DNA of 44,557 nt from Okeania sp. KiyG1 (GCF_014132355.1 NZ_BLZO01000063.1:1-44557), one strand, 5' to 3'; counted from the stretch's first letter, positions 9,568 to 20,617 are shown. A program made the numbers and translations. Notes: a model not told the origin generated them from the letters alone.

Positions 9568-11342
9568 ATGAATAATTACCCCAATTTTTCTGACCAGGGC
9601 TATCAAATAATTAGAGAACTCGGACACAATAATATGGGTGGGCGAGTTACTTATCTAGCTGAAAATATTCATACTCAAAAAAAGGTAGTTATTAAACAAT
9701 TTCAATTTGCCAAATTAGGAGCAACTTGGGCAGAATATGATGCCTACTCTCAAGAAATTGCAGTATTAAAAGTCTCAATCATCCAGGAATTCCTAAATAC
9801 TTAGATTCTTTTCAAACTAACGACGGTTTCTGCATGATTCAAGAATATATTAATGCAGAATCAGCCGTAATTTATCGTCAGTGGCAACCTCAAGAAATTA
9901 AACAGATTGCTATTTCAGTTTTGGAAATTTTGGTCTATTTACAAAGTCAACCACAACCTGTTATTCATCGAGATATAAAACCAGAAAATATTTTAATTGA
10001 TGAGCAGTTAAATGTTTACTTAGTAGACTTTGGTTTTGCCAGAATGGGAGGAGGAGAAATAGCAGCAAGTAGTGTTGTGAAAGGTACGATGGGATTTATG
10101 TCTCCCGAACAAATGTTTAATCGGGAATTAACAATAAGTTCAGATTTATATAGTCTTGGTGCCACATTAATTTGTTTATTAACAGGAATAAAATCAGTAG
10201 ATATTGGCAATTTAATTGATGCGAATTATCGGATAATTTTTCGTCATTTAGTTCCACCATTAGAAAGAGGTTGGATTAATTGGTTGGAAAAGATGGCAGA
10301 ACCAAAATATACTGATAGATATAAAAATGCTGAGGCAGCTTTAGCTATTCTTCGACCTTTAAATGTTAGTAGTTTACCGAAAGTCATAATTAGTCAAGAA
10401 AATATAGAATTTGCTAGCGATCAATGGGGAGAAAAATTAACAGAAACAACAAGAGTTAGTAACCCAATTCCAGAGACAATTATATCTGGTAATTGGGAAG
10501 TTGCTCCCCATGTAAGTGACCCTCCTCATACTCCTTATGACCATAGTTGGATTTCATTTTCACCTCAGAAATTTGAAGGTAATAATGTCAAGTGTGAAAT
10601 TACAGTAGATACCAGTAAGTTAGTAGAAAATGAAATTCATAAAAGGAAGATATTTTTACATAATAATTCAGCATCAGAAACCCTGAAGATAAATATTCAG
10701 GTGAAAACTGCTAGTGTGCCTAAATTAGAAGCTAGCTCAATTTTCATGTTCTTTTTTTGTCGCTTTGTTGTGGCAGTGGTTATATTTTACGGGTTTAGTT
10801 TATTGCAATTCAATCCTGTATTTATTTGGTTGGCAATAATACATATAGGAGTATATTGTTTGGTTCCTTCAATAGTTAATGTTACAAAAAACGATATTGT
10901 TAAATTCATAATACTTTTTGGTCTTGTCTATTATATGTTCAGCTCTATATTTGAACCACTAGCTATAGCAATGTTCATAATAGGCGTAATTCCGTATTTT
11001 TTAGTTTTGCTGTATTTGTTTATATTGGCAAAAACAGTTGAATTAATAATTTCTAAAAACGAGATAGGTCAATTGTTAATAAGTCAATTGTTCTCTAAAG
11101 AAAAAAAAGTTATAACTCTTTTAACAATAGGACTAGACTTTAGCTTAATTATGAACTTTAATATTTTTTATGAAGTCATTCCTCAACTACACTGCTTTAC
11201 TTTAGGAGAAATTTTACTCTCAGGAGGAGTAGCGATCGCCTCTCTTGCTGTGACTCTAATACCCCTAATTTACTTATTATTCAAACCTGCTAAAATGTTT
11301 TATAAATACAGAAAATCTCAGCCAAACTTAATTAAACCATAA
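9568..11342 (+). pseudogene. Ser/Thr kinase with Ig-like domain and membrane tail, copy 1 (type A), frameshifted
   Basis: A eukaryotic-type (Hanks) kinase: Gly-rich GHNNMGGRVTYLA, Lys in VVIKQF, HRDIKPENIL, DFG in VDFGFAR, and SPEQ in place of APE. After about residue 300 comes a beta-rich domain (ITVDTSKLVENEIHKRKIFLHNN, preceded by EVAPHVSDPPHTPYDHSWIS) that looks Ig-like, then several membrane helices to the end NLIKP. The frame breaks at 9768-9771, where A4 stands where the sister copies have A5. The remaining open part starts inside the kinase domain at 9834. One added A gives a protein close in size to copy 2. Type A is marked by NNMGG and KYLDSFQTNDGF. Confidence 0.8.
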
Positions 11343-11415
11343 TCAAAATGTAAGTATTAGGAAAAATATCCGATAATTTAACTACTTTATTTTCCTTGAA
11401 ATCTACCAAAAACCT

Positions 11416-13245
11416 ATGAACAATTACCCTGATTTTTCTGACCAAGGCTATCAAATAATTAGAGAACTTGGTCACAATAATATTGGTGGGCGAGTTACTT
11501 ATCTAGCTGAAAATATCCATACTCACAAAAAGGTAGTTATTAAACAATTTCAATTTGCCAAACTAGGAGCAACTTGGGCAGAATATGATGCATACTCTCA
11601 AGAAATTGAAGTCTTAAAAAGTCTCCAGCATCCAAGTATTCCTCAATACTTAGATTCTTTTCAAACTGCTGATGGTTTCTGCATGATTCAAGAATATATT
11701 AATGCAGAATCTGCTCAAATTTTTCGTCAGTGGCAACCCCAAGAAATTAAACAAATTGCTATTTCGATTTTAGAAATTTTAGTCTATCTACAAAATCAAC
11801 CACAATCTGTTATTCATCGAGATATTAAACCGGAAAATATTTTAATTGATGAGCAGTTAAATGTTTATTTAGTAGACTTTGGTTTTGCCAGAATGGGAGG
11901 AGGAGAAATAGCAGCAAGTAGTGTTGTTAAAGGTACGATGGGATTTATGTCTCCCGAACAAATGTTTAATCGTCAATTAACAAAAGCATCAGATTTATAT
12001 AGTCTCGGTGCTACATTAATTTGTTTATTAACAGGGATAAAATCTGGGGATATTGGCAATTTAATAGATGCGAATTATCGGATTATTTTTCGTCATTTAG
12101 TTCCACCATTACAAAGGGGGTGGATTAATTGGTTGGAGAAGATGGTAGAACCGAAACCTACTGATAGATATGAAAATGCTAAGGCGGCTTTAGCTGTTCT
12201 GAGACCTTTAGATGTTAATCGTTTACCGAAAGTTAGAATTAGTCAGGGAAATCTAGAATTTACTGGCAATGTATGGGGACAAAAATTAACAAAAACAATC
12301 ACAGTTAGTAATCCAATTCCAGAGACAATTTTATCTGGTAGGTGGGAAGTTGCTCCTCATGTAAGTGACCCTCCTCATACTCCTTATGACCATAGTTGGA
12401 TTTCATTTTCATCTCAGAAATTTGAAGGCAATAATGTAGAGTGTAAAATTATAGTCAATACCAGTAAGTTAGTCAAAAATAAAATCTATAGAAGAGAGAT
12501 TTTTTTACACAGTAATTCAGCGTCAGAAATTGAAACTATAAATGTTGAGGTGAAAACTGGTACTGTGCCTAAATTAGAAGCTGACTCCATTTTGGAGTTC
12601 TTTTTTGCTCGCTTTTTCGTGGCAGTGTTTATATTTTTCAGTTTGAATTTATTGCAATTCAATCTTCTATTTGTTTGGGCAGTAATATGCATAGCAGTAA
12701 TATGTATAGCAGTATCTTTATTTAATTCCATAAACAACCTAGTTGTTAAAGGCATTATATTTTTTGGTGCTTTATATATCATAATTACAATAGTTATGAG
12801 AATGTTTGCCATCGTTCTTGGTATAGAAACGGTATTCAGTCTAGTAGAGTCCTTGGGTTTATTATTTGGAAATATACTAGGTTGGTATATTGTATCAGTA
12901 ATTTTGTCTGGCCCAGTCAAGCTGTATTTGTTGATATTGGCAGAAACAATGAAATTAATAAAAATACCTAAAGACAAGATAGGTCAATTGTTCTCCAAAA
13001 GAAAAAAAGGACTTATAGCTATTTTAACAATAGGACTAGACTTTAGCTTAGTTATAACTTTTAAGATTTTTTCTGAAATCATTCTTCAACTACACTGCTT
13101 TACTTTAGGAGAAATTTTAGTCTCAGCAGGAGTAGCGATCGCCTCTCTTTATGCTACTTTAAGACCCCTAATTTACTTACTATCCAAACCGACAAAAATA
13201 ATTTATAAATACAGAAAAGCAGAGGCAAACTTAATCAAAGCATAA
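11416..13245 (+). CDS. Ser/Thr kinase with Ig-like domain and membrane tail, copy 2 (type B), intact
   Basis: The one full-length open member of the five closely related copies, 609 residues. Kinase domain residues 1-280: GHNNIGGRVTYLA, VVIKQFQF, HRDIKPENILID, LVDFGFARMGGGE, GTMGFMSPEQMFN, SDLYSLGATLICLLTG. Ig-like domain roughly 290-395, with WEVAPHVSDPPHTPYDHSW and VNTSKLVKNKIYRREIFLH. Membrane tail roughly 400-600 with several hydrophobic helices (FFFARFFVAVFIFFSLNLL, FVWAVICIAVICIAV, GVAIASLYATLRPLIYLL). The kinase is N-terminal and the likely topology is kinase inside; the side of the Ig-like domain is unclear because the first helix follows it. Upstream leader TTTTCCTTGAAATCTACC is shared with the other copies. 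Substrate unknown. Confidence 0.9.
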   Translation: MNNYPDFSDQGYQIIRELGHNNIGGRVTYLAENIHTHKKVVIKQFQFAKLGATWAEYDAYSQEIEVLKSLQHPSIPQYLDSFQTADGFCMIQEYINAESAQIFRQWQPQEIKQIAISILEILVYLQNQPQSVIHRDIKPENILIDEQLNVYLVDFGFARMGGGEIAASSVVKGTMGFMSPEQMFNRQLTKASDLYSLGATLICLLTGIKSGDIGNLIDANYRIIFRHLVPPLQRGWINWLEKMVEPKPTDRYENAKAALAVLRPLDVNRLPKVRISQGNLEFTGNVWGQKLTKTITVSNPIPETILSGRWEVAPHVSDPPHTPYDHSWISFSSQKFEGNNVECKIIVNTSKLVKNKIYRREIFLHSNSASEIETINVEVKTGTVPKLEADSILEFFFARFFVAVFIFFSLNLLQFNLLFVWAVICIAVICIAVSLFNSINNLVVKGIIFFGALYIIITIVMRMFAIVLGIETVFSLVESLGLLFGNILGWYIVSVILSGPVKLYLLILAETMKLIKIPKDKIGQLFSKRKKGLIAILTIGLDFSLVITFKIFSEIILQLHCFTLGEILVSAGVAIASLYATLRPLIYLLSKPTKIIYKYRKAEANLIKA

Positions 13246-13327
13246 TCAAAATATAACGACTTGGAAACTAATATAAAAACTTAATTGCTTTCTATTCCCT
13301 GTTCCTCTAAAAAAACACTAAAAACCC

Positions 13328-15147
13328 ATGAATAATTACCCGATTTTTTCTGACCAAGGCTATCAAATAATTAGGGAACTCGGACACAATAATATGGGTG
13401 GGTGAGTTACTTATCTAGCTGAAAATATTCATACTCAAAAAAAGGTAGTTATTAAACAATTTCAATTTGCCAAATTAGGAGCAACTTGGGCAGAATATGA
13501 TGCCTACTCTCAAGAAATTGCAGTATTAAAAAGTCTCAATCATCCAGGAATTCCTAAATACTTAGATTCTTTTCAAACTAACGACGGTTTCTGCATGATT
13601 CAAGAATATATTAATGCAGAATCAGCCGTAATTTATCGTCAGTGGCAACCTCAAGAAATTAAACAGATTGCTATTTCAGTTTTGGAAATTTTGGTCTATT
13701 TACAAAGTCAACCACAACCTGTTATTCATCGAGATATAAAACCAGAAAATATTTTAATTGATGAGCAGTTAAATGTTTACTTAGTAGACTTTGGTTTTGC
13801 CAGAATGGGAGGAGGAGAAATAGCAGCAAGTAGTGTTGTGAAAGGTACGATGGGATTTATGTCTCCCGAACAAATGTTTAATCGTCGGTTAACAACAGCT
13901 TCAGATTTATATAGTCTTGGTGCTACATTAATTTGTTTATTGACGGGGATAAAATCTGGAGATATTGGAAATTTAATTGATGCGAATTATCGGATAATTT
14001 TCCGTCATTTAATTCCACCATTACAAAGGGGGTGGATTAATTGGTTGGAAAAGATGGCAGAACCAAAATATACTGATAGATATGAAAATGCTGAGGAGGC
14101 TTTAGCTGTTCTTCGACCTTTAGATGTTAACCGTTTACCGAAAGTCAGAATTAGTCAGGAAAATCTAGAATTTTCTAGTGATAAATGGGGAGAAAAATTA
14201 ATAGGTATTATACAGATTAGTAATCCAATTCCAGAGACAATTTTATCTGGTAGGTGGGAAGTTGCTCCCCATGTAAGCGACCCTCCTCATACTCCTTATG
14301 ACCATAGTTGGATTTCATTTTCATCTCAGAAATTTGAAGGCAATAATGTAGAGTGTAAAATTACAGTAGATACCAGTAAGTTAGTAGAAAATGAAATTCA
14401 TAAAAGGGAGATATTTTTGCATAATAATTCAGCATCAGAAATTGAAACTATAAATGTTGAGGTGAAAACTGGTACTGTGCCTAAATTAGAAGCTAGCTCC
14501 ATTTTCATATTCTTTTTTTGTCGCTTTGTTGTGGCAATGTTTATATTTTACATTTTTAATTTATTAGGATACTATCGTGGATTTTTTTTGTGGGAATTAA
14601 TATGTATAGGAGTATGTGCTTTATTTACTTACACCAACAATAAAATTGTTAAAGGCATAATAATTTTTGGTATTTTTTGAAAATATTTCTTATAACTTTT
14701 ATATTGTTTGTATTGGAGACTTTCGATGAGGGACCACCTGATGTAGACCCAGATGTTCTAGGATATTGGGAGATATTATTTCTAGTTACAAGCATAGTAG
14801 GAGTTTCGTATCTTTTAGCTTGGATATATTTGTATGCGTTAAAAAGAACAATTAAATTAATAATAATACCTAAAAACAAGATAGGTAGATTGTTCTCCAA
14901 AACAGAACAAATACTTATATTTCTTTTAGCAATAGGACTTGAGTTTAGCTTAGTTATAACTTTTAAGATTTTTTCTGAAGTCATTCCTCAACTACACTGC
15001 TTTACTTTAGGAGAAATTTTAGTCTCATCAGGAGTAGCGATCGCCTCTCTTTCTGCTACTCTAATACCCCTAATTTACTTACTATCCAAACCTATCAAAA
15101 CATTTTTTAAATACAGAAAAGCAGAGCCAAACTTAATTAAACCATAA
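13328..15147 (+). pseudogene. Ser/Thr kinase copy 3 (type A), nonsense plus frameshift
   Basis: Same architecture as copies 1 and 2. ATG at 13328 is followed by a TGA at codon 26 (13403-13405) in GGT GGG TGA GTT, where the sisters have CGA (Arg), so a single C-to-T change. The frame then stays open through HRDIKPEN, DFG and the Ig-like domain to a stop at 14680. There T6 (14673-14678) needs one more T to continue KIFLITFILFVLE ... CFTLGEILVSSGVAIASLS ... NLIKP, ending at 15147. From the Gly-rich loop to the SPEQ motif the bases are nearly identical to copies 1 and 5, pointing to recent duplication or gene conversion. Confidence 0.8.
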
Positions 15148-15220
15148 TCACAATGTAAGTATTAGGAAAAATCTCCAATAATTTAGCAACTTCGTGTTCC
15201 TTAAAACCTACTAAAAACCC

Positions 15221-15637
15221 ATGAATAATTACTCCAATTTTTCTGACCAGGGCTATCAAATAATTAGAGAACTTGGTCACAATAATATTGGTGGGCGAGT
15301 CACTTATCTAGCCAAAAACATCAAGACTCACAAAAACGTAGTTATTAAACAATTTCAATTTGCCAAACTAGGAGCAACTTGGGCAGAATATGATGCCTAC
15401 TCTCAAGAAATAGCTGTATTAAAAAGTCTCAATCATCCAGGGATTCCTCAATACTTAGATTCTTTTCAAACTGCCGATGGTTTCTGCATGATTCAAGAAT
15501 ATATTAATGCGGAATCTGCTGGGACTTTTCTAATGTGGCAACCCCAAGAAATTAAGCAAATTGCTATTTCGATTTTAGAAATTTTAGTCTATCTACAAAA
15601 TCAACCACAACCTGTGATTCATAGAGATATTAAATAG
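15221..15637 (+). pseudogene. Ser/Thr kinase copy 4 (type B), truncated after HRDIK
   Basis: N-terminal lobe only: 138 residues from MNNYSNFSDQGYQIIREL to QPVIHRDIK, then TAG. The DNA after the stop is not kinase but a second copy of the intergenic leader (AAAATATCCAATAATTTAGCG) that normally precedes the next gene. The end of this gene and its own downstream spacer were thus deleted, possibly at short shared AT-rich sequence. The catalytic HRD is present but N of KPEN, DFG and the C-lobe are missing, so it cannot be an active kinase. Confidence 0.85.
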
Positions 15638-15693
15638 GCAAAATATCCAATAATTTAGCGACTTTGTGTTCCTTAAAAATCTACCAAAAACCT

Positions 15694-17549
15694 ATGAATA
15701 ATTACCCCAATTTTTCTGACCAGGGCTATCAAATAATTAGAGAACTCGGACACAATAATATGGGTGGGCGAGTTACTTATCTAGCTGAAAATATTCATAC
15801 TCAAAAAAAGGTAGTTATTAAACAATTTCAATTTGCCAAATTAGGAGCAACTTGGGCAGAATATGATGCCTACTCTCAAGAAATTGCAGTATTAAAAAGT
15901 CTCAATCATCCAGGAATTCCTAAATACTTAGATTCTTTTCAAACTAACGACGGTTTCTGCATGATTCAAGAATATATTAATGCAGAATCAGCCGTAATTT
16001 ATCGTCAGTGGCAACCTCAAGAAATTAAACAGATTGCTATTTCAGTTTTGGAAATTTTGGTCTATTTACAAAGTCAACCACAACCTGTTATTCATCGAGA
16101 TATAAAACCAGAAAATATTTTAATTGATGAGCAGTTAAATGTTTACTTAGTAGACTTTGGTTTTGCCAGAATGGGAGGAGGAGAAATAGCAGCAAGTAGT
16201 GTTGTGAAAGGTACGATGGGATTTATGTCTCCCGAACAAATGTTTAATCGTCGGTTAACAACAGCTTCAGATTTATATAGTCTTGGTGCTACATTAATTT
16301 GTTTATTGACGGGGATAAAATCTGGAGATATTGGAAATTTAATTGATGCGAATTATCGGATAATTTTCCGTCATTTAATTCCACCATTACAAAGGGGGTG
16401 GATTAATTGGTTGGAAAAGATGGCAGAACCAAAATATACTGATAGATATCAAAATGCTGAGGTAGCTTTAGCCACTCTTCAACCTTTAGATGTAAATCGT
16501 TTACCAAAAGTCAGAATTAGTCAGGAAAATCTAGAATTTACTGGCAATATATGGGGAGAAAAATTAACAAAGACAATAACAGTTAGTAATCCGATTCCAG
16601 AGACAATTTTATCTGGTAGATGGGAAGTAGCTCCCCATGTAAGTGACCCTCCTCATACTCCTTATTACCATAGTTGAATTTCATTTTCACCTCAGAAATT
16701 TGAAGGCAATCATATAGGGTGTGAAATTACAGTAGATACCAGTAAGTTAGTAGAAAATGAAATTCATAAAAGGGAGATATTTTTACATAATAATTCAGCT
16801 TCAGAAACTCAGAAGATAAATATTCAGGTGAAAACTGGTAGTGTGCCTAAATTGATACCTAACTTCATGTTCTTTTTTGGTCAGTTTGTACTGATGTTCC
16901 CTTGTATATTTAGCAGTTTTATATTATTAAAATTAAATCCTCTATTTATTTTGTTATCAGTAATACCTATCGCAATATCTGGTTTATTGAATAAGATAAG
17001 TACTACTGCTAAAATTTTAATACTTGGTCTTGTTAGTCTGATAATAACATTAAGTATTTGGGTAGCACTTGGCTCAAATTTCTTGGTGTCTAATCATTTT
17101 GATATAAGTCCAGCACAAGATTTTTTCCATTTTGTCACTCTTTACTCTTTGCAAGCATTAATCCAACTATCTTGGATAACTATAATACCGATAGTAGCTT
17201 ATGTTTTAAATGTACTAGCACGAGATAAATATCAATTTAGAACAAACGAAATAACTGGAATTATAACTGAAAACAATTTTGATAAATTATCCTCTGCCTT
17301 TTCTGAAGAAAAAGGACTTATATGTTTTTCGACAATAGGATTTTACTTTAGCTTAGGTACAATTTTTTTATTTTTCATCAAGTCATATCTGTACTACATT
17401 GCCTAACTTTAAGAGAGATTTTAGTCTTAGTAGGAGGAGCGATCGCCTCTCTTTCTGTTACTCTAATACCTCTAATTTATTTAATATCCAAACCTCTCAA
17501 AATAACTTCTAAATACAGGAAATCTAAGCCAAACTTAATTAAACCATAA
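15694..17549 (+). pseudogene. Ser/Thr kinase copy 5 (type A), nonsense plus frameshift
   Basis: Starts MNNYPNFSDQGYQIIREL at 15694. The kinase domain is complete. TGG (Trp) of the Ig-like motif YDHSWIS has become TGA at 16675-16677, ending the first open part. The frame continues SFSPQKFEG ... VKTGSVPKL and then a membrane region whose sequence differs from copies 1-3 (FFFGQFVLMFPCIFSSFILL, ILGLVSLIITLSIWVAL). Near 17363-17375 the T7/T5 runs need one more T to reach FHQVISVLHCLTLREILVLVGGAIASLSVTLIPLIYL ... NLIKP and the stop at 17547-17549. As it stands a truncated kinase without membrane anchor would be made. Confidence 0.8.
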
Positions 17550-17629
17550 TCAAAATATAGCCTTCTGGAATCTGATTCTATAATTTAATTATTTCCTATT
17601 TTCTGTTCCCTAAAAACCTACTAATTACT

Positions 17630-18646
17630 ATGAACAACTACCCCAATTTTTCCAACTACGGCTATCAAATAATCGAAGAACTCGGACACAACCGTGCAGG
17701 TGGAAGAGTAACTTATCTTGCCACAGAAATTAACACCCAAAAAACAGTAGTAGTTAAACAATTTCAATTTGCTACGACTGGAGCGCATTGGTCAGAATAT
17801 CAAGCTTATGAAAGAGAAGTTCAAGTATTAAAAACACTAGACCATCCCAACATTCCCCACTACTTAGACTCTTTCCAAACACCATCAGGTTTTTGTATGG
17901 TACAAGAATATAAAAACGCTATTTCTTTAGCAAATTTAGCAACCTCTCAAAAATGGCAACCCCAACAAATTAAACAAATAGCAATTTCAGTTCTAGAAAT
18001 TCTTAAATACCTCCAAAACAGAATTCCACCTGTCATTCATAGAGACTTAAAACCAGAAAATATTCTAGTAGATGACCAGATGAACATTAGCCTAGTAGAC
18101 TTTGGTTTTGCCAGAATGGGAGGAGGAGAAGTTGCTGTTAGTAGCGTAGTCAAAGGTACATTAGGATTTATGCCTCCAGAACAAATGTTTAATCGCGAAT
18201 TAACAACAGCATCAGACTTATATAGTCTCGGTGCAACATTAATTTGTTTATTAACAAATACCCCCGCAACAGAAGTAGGTAGTCTCATGGATGACATGGG
18301 AAAAATTAATTTTCAGCAGCAAGTAAAAAATCTCAGTCAAGATTTTATTGCCTGGCTAGAAAAAATGGTACAACCCAATTATAAAGATAGGTATTCATCA
18401 GCAGAATTAGCTCTTGATGCTTTAATTCCCTTAAAAGTATTAGCCCCTTCTCAAACACGAAAGTTTACTAAAATAGCATTGACAAGTACTCTTAGTTTTC
18501 TGGCAATTTGGGGTGCTGGTCTTACTATGTTCAGAGCTTATAATATTCAACTAAATCAACCAATTACTCAAATAGAAGAATTTAATGACGGAAAAGAACA
18601 AGTTCAAGTTAAAAACAAAAAAGAATGTTTGAATCGTCGAAGATAG
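17630..18646 (+). CDS. Ser/Thr kinase copy 6 (divergent, short form)
   Basis: A 338-residue kinase, clearly related to the five upstream copies but more diverged (GHNRAGGRVTYLATEINTQ, VVVKQFQF, HRDLKPENILVDD, LVDFGFARMGGGEVA, GTLGFMPPEQMFN). It lacks the Ig-like domain and the multi-pass tail. Instead a single hydrophobic segment near residues 285-300 (IALTSTLSFLAIWGAGLTMF) is followed by a short hydrophilic end (NDGKEQVQVKNKKECLNRRR). All catalytic motifs are present and the frame is open, so it may be functional. The short tail could be natural or could mark truncation at the IS element that begins just downstream. Confidence 0.85.
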   Translation: MNNYPNFSNYGYQIIEELGHNRAGGRVTYLATEINTQKTVVVKQFQFATTGAHWSEYQAYEREVQVLKTLDHPNIPHYLDSFQTPSGFCMVQEYKNAISLANLATSQKWQPQQIKQIAISVLEILKYLQNRIPPVIHRDLKPENILVDDQMNISLVDFGFARMGGGEVAVSSVVKGTLGFMPPEQMFNRELTTASDLYSLGATLICLLTNTPATEVGSLMDDMGKINFQQQVKNLSQDFIAWLEKMVQPNYKDRYSSAELALDALIPLKVLAPSQTRKFTKIALTSTLSFLAIWGAGLTMFRAYNIQLNQPITQIEEFNDGKEQVQVKNKKECLNRRR

Positions 18647-18825
18647 CTTCAACAATTAACTTTTTAGCCGTAAGTCCCCCGCTTACCCGATAGGGAAGCG
18701 GCGGGATATAAGGCGGTAAAAATTTTTGCTCTGAGCAGGACAGCGAATATTTTTACAATCTTCCGGAATATTGTTACTGCAAATAGTATATAATAGTAAC
18801 AGGTCGATAATTAGGAGAAGTCACG

Positions 18826-20316
18826 GTGAAAAGACAAGCGGTGAAAGTAAGGTTGTACCCCACAGACCAACAAAAACAGATACTTGCACAGCATTTTGGT
18901 TGTGCGCGTTGGTGGTGGAATTATGGGCTAAGTCAATGCATTGAAACCTATAAAACAACTGGTAAAAGCTTGTCTCAATCTGGACTAAATTCAATGTTGC
19001 CAGCACTCAAAAAAAATAAAGAGACTGAATGGCTCAAGGATTGTCACTCACAGGTTTTACAGTCTGTAAGTCTCAATCTTAGTCGTGCTTATCAGAATTT
19101 TTTTGAGGGTAGAGCAAAATACCCTAGATTCAAATCTTATCGTCATCGCCAGTCAATCCAGTATCCGCAGAAGGTAAAACAAGTTGACAATTGTTTAAAA
19201 TTCCCAGGGTTTGTTGGAATAGTGAAAGCTAAAATCCACCGCCCCCTTGATGGAACTATCAAAACAGTCAAGGTTAGCAAATGCCCATCGGGTAAATATT
19301 ATGCCTCTGTGTTGATGGAATACGATGGGGATAATTCAACATCAAGTACAGATGGTAAGGTGATAGGAATTGATTTAGGAATTAAAGATTTTGCAATTAC
19401 CTACGATGGTGATAAAACTTCTAAATACACCAATCCTAAACACCTGTACAAGTATCAAAAAAGATTAGCCGTAAAACAACGGATTGCAGCCCGTAAGCAA
19501 AAAGGCAGCAACCGAAAAAATAAAGCTAACAAGATTACAGCTAGGGTATACGAACGGGTAAGCAATGTCCGCCAAGACTACTTACACAAGCTATCTAGAA
19601 AGATAGTTGATAACAATCAAGTTGTGGTAGTTGAAAATCTAAATGTCAAGGGCATGGTTCGTAACCACAAACTAGCAAAAGCAATATCTGATACCTAATG
19701 GGGAACCTTTTTGACATCCTCCCCGGCCTAAAGGCACGGGGATTCCTACTGAGCCGTAGCTCTTCGGCGGGTTGACGCTTTGCTTCGCATAGCTGTCGCT
19801 AACACAGGGTGCTGCTTCCTTGGCGGTAGTCTGACGCTTCCCTCCAGGTCCGTTTAGAGTTTCCGAGTGCCCCCCGGCAACTAATAATAGTGTAGCATAT
19901 ATTCAATTCACTTGCAAATAAAATAAAAAGTCGCCCTACAAGGGCGAGGCTTTAAACCCAATTTTTCGGTAAATTTCCTCTCCTATAAATTAGAAAAAGA
20001 GGGAAAAGTACTCATAGAAATAGATAGATGGTTCCCTAGTTCCAAACTTTGCTCTAACTGTCATTATCAAATAGAAGAATTACCGTTAGAGGTTAGAACT
20101 TGGACTTGCCCAAGTTGTGGAACCCACCATGATAGAGATGGGAACGCAGCACAGAATATAAGGGCTGAAGGTATTAGACTGCTGTCCTCCTCTGGGACGG
20201 GGGAGGCTAACGCCAGTGGAGAGGATGTAAGACCAACTCGCGGACGTAAATCCAAGATGCGGCAATCTTCTGTGAAGCTGGAAGCCAACACTCACCCGTT
20301 AGGGGAGTGTTGGTAG
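18826..20316 (+). pseudogene. tnpB: TnpB RNA-guided nuclease (OrfB), broken
   Basis: Starts at GTG 18826 behind AGGAGA. N-terminal helix-turn-helix region MKRQAVKVRLYPTDQQKQ, RuvC Asp in VIGIDLGIKDF, RuvC Glu in VVVENLNVKGM, then a TAA at 19696-19698 directly before WGTF. A 254-bp insertion (19713-19966) follows, after which the frame resumes VNFLSYKLEKEGKVLIEIDRWFPSSKLCSNC ... CPSCGTHHDRDGNAAQNI, giving the zinc ribbon and the third RuvC Asp, ending at 20316. The three catalytic residues survive on the DNA but cannot be in one protein. Family certain, function lost as written. Confidence 0.92.
19713..19966. mobile_element. Small non-autonomous IS605-like element nested in tnpB
   Basis: Begins GACATCCTCCCCGGCC with hairpin CCCCG...CGGGG (about 19720-19740), ends near hairpin CGCCCT-ACA-AGGGCG (19932-19946). 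TTTTT precedes the left junction and ends the right one. It is GC-rich against its host and splits the tnpB frame exactly between WGTF and VNFLSYKLEKEG. No coding capacity; probably mobilised by another family member. Confidence 0.65.
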
Positions 20317-20330
20317 TTCACAAAGTAATC

Positions 20331-20617
20331 ATATATTATGGTTAGCTTTAACAATGTTTATGGCGGCTAGGGCGACTACTTTAGGTATGGCTATTCCTTT
20401 CTTGAGTAGGGGAGTGGGGGAGTGGGGGAGTGAGGGAGTAGGGGAGCGGGGGAGTAGGGGAGAATAGAATTTATAGAGGAGGTAGTCGGGTATATTTGTC
20501 CCTTGATTTTTCTGTAATTCCCCCTGTTGCCTGTTGCCTGTTGCCTGTTGCCTATTGCCTGTTGCCTGCGCGCAGCGCTATACTTCTTACTTTTGACTTT
20601 TGACTTGTATCTTCACT
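20331..20617. repeat. Intergenic GGGGAGT and CCTGTTG arrays
   Basis: A GGGGAGT-like array at about 20404-20462 and a TTGCCTG heptamer array at about 20527-20570, followed by CTTTTGACTTTTGACTT just before the DUF429 start. No gene. Confidence 0.6.

Larger units (their letters stand above)
18661..20330 (+). mobile_element. IS200/IS605-type, TnpB-only insertion element
   Basis: Left end carries a hairpin in TCCCCCGCTTACCC/GGGAAGCGGCGGGA (about 18674-18704), right end a hairpin AACACTC/GAGTGTT (20287-20311). Subterminal hairpins without long inverted repeats are typical of this family. Only a tnpB gene lies between; no tnpA (Y1 transposase) is seen. The stretch overlapping the tnpB 3' end and right end is where an omega/reRNA would be expected (family knowledge, not shown here). 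Exact ends are approximate. Confidence 0.75.

Noticed and set aside
12486-12977. 163-codon minus-strand frame opposite kinase copy 2
   Set aside because: It lies wholly antisense to the conserved kinase gene and resembles no protein.
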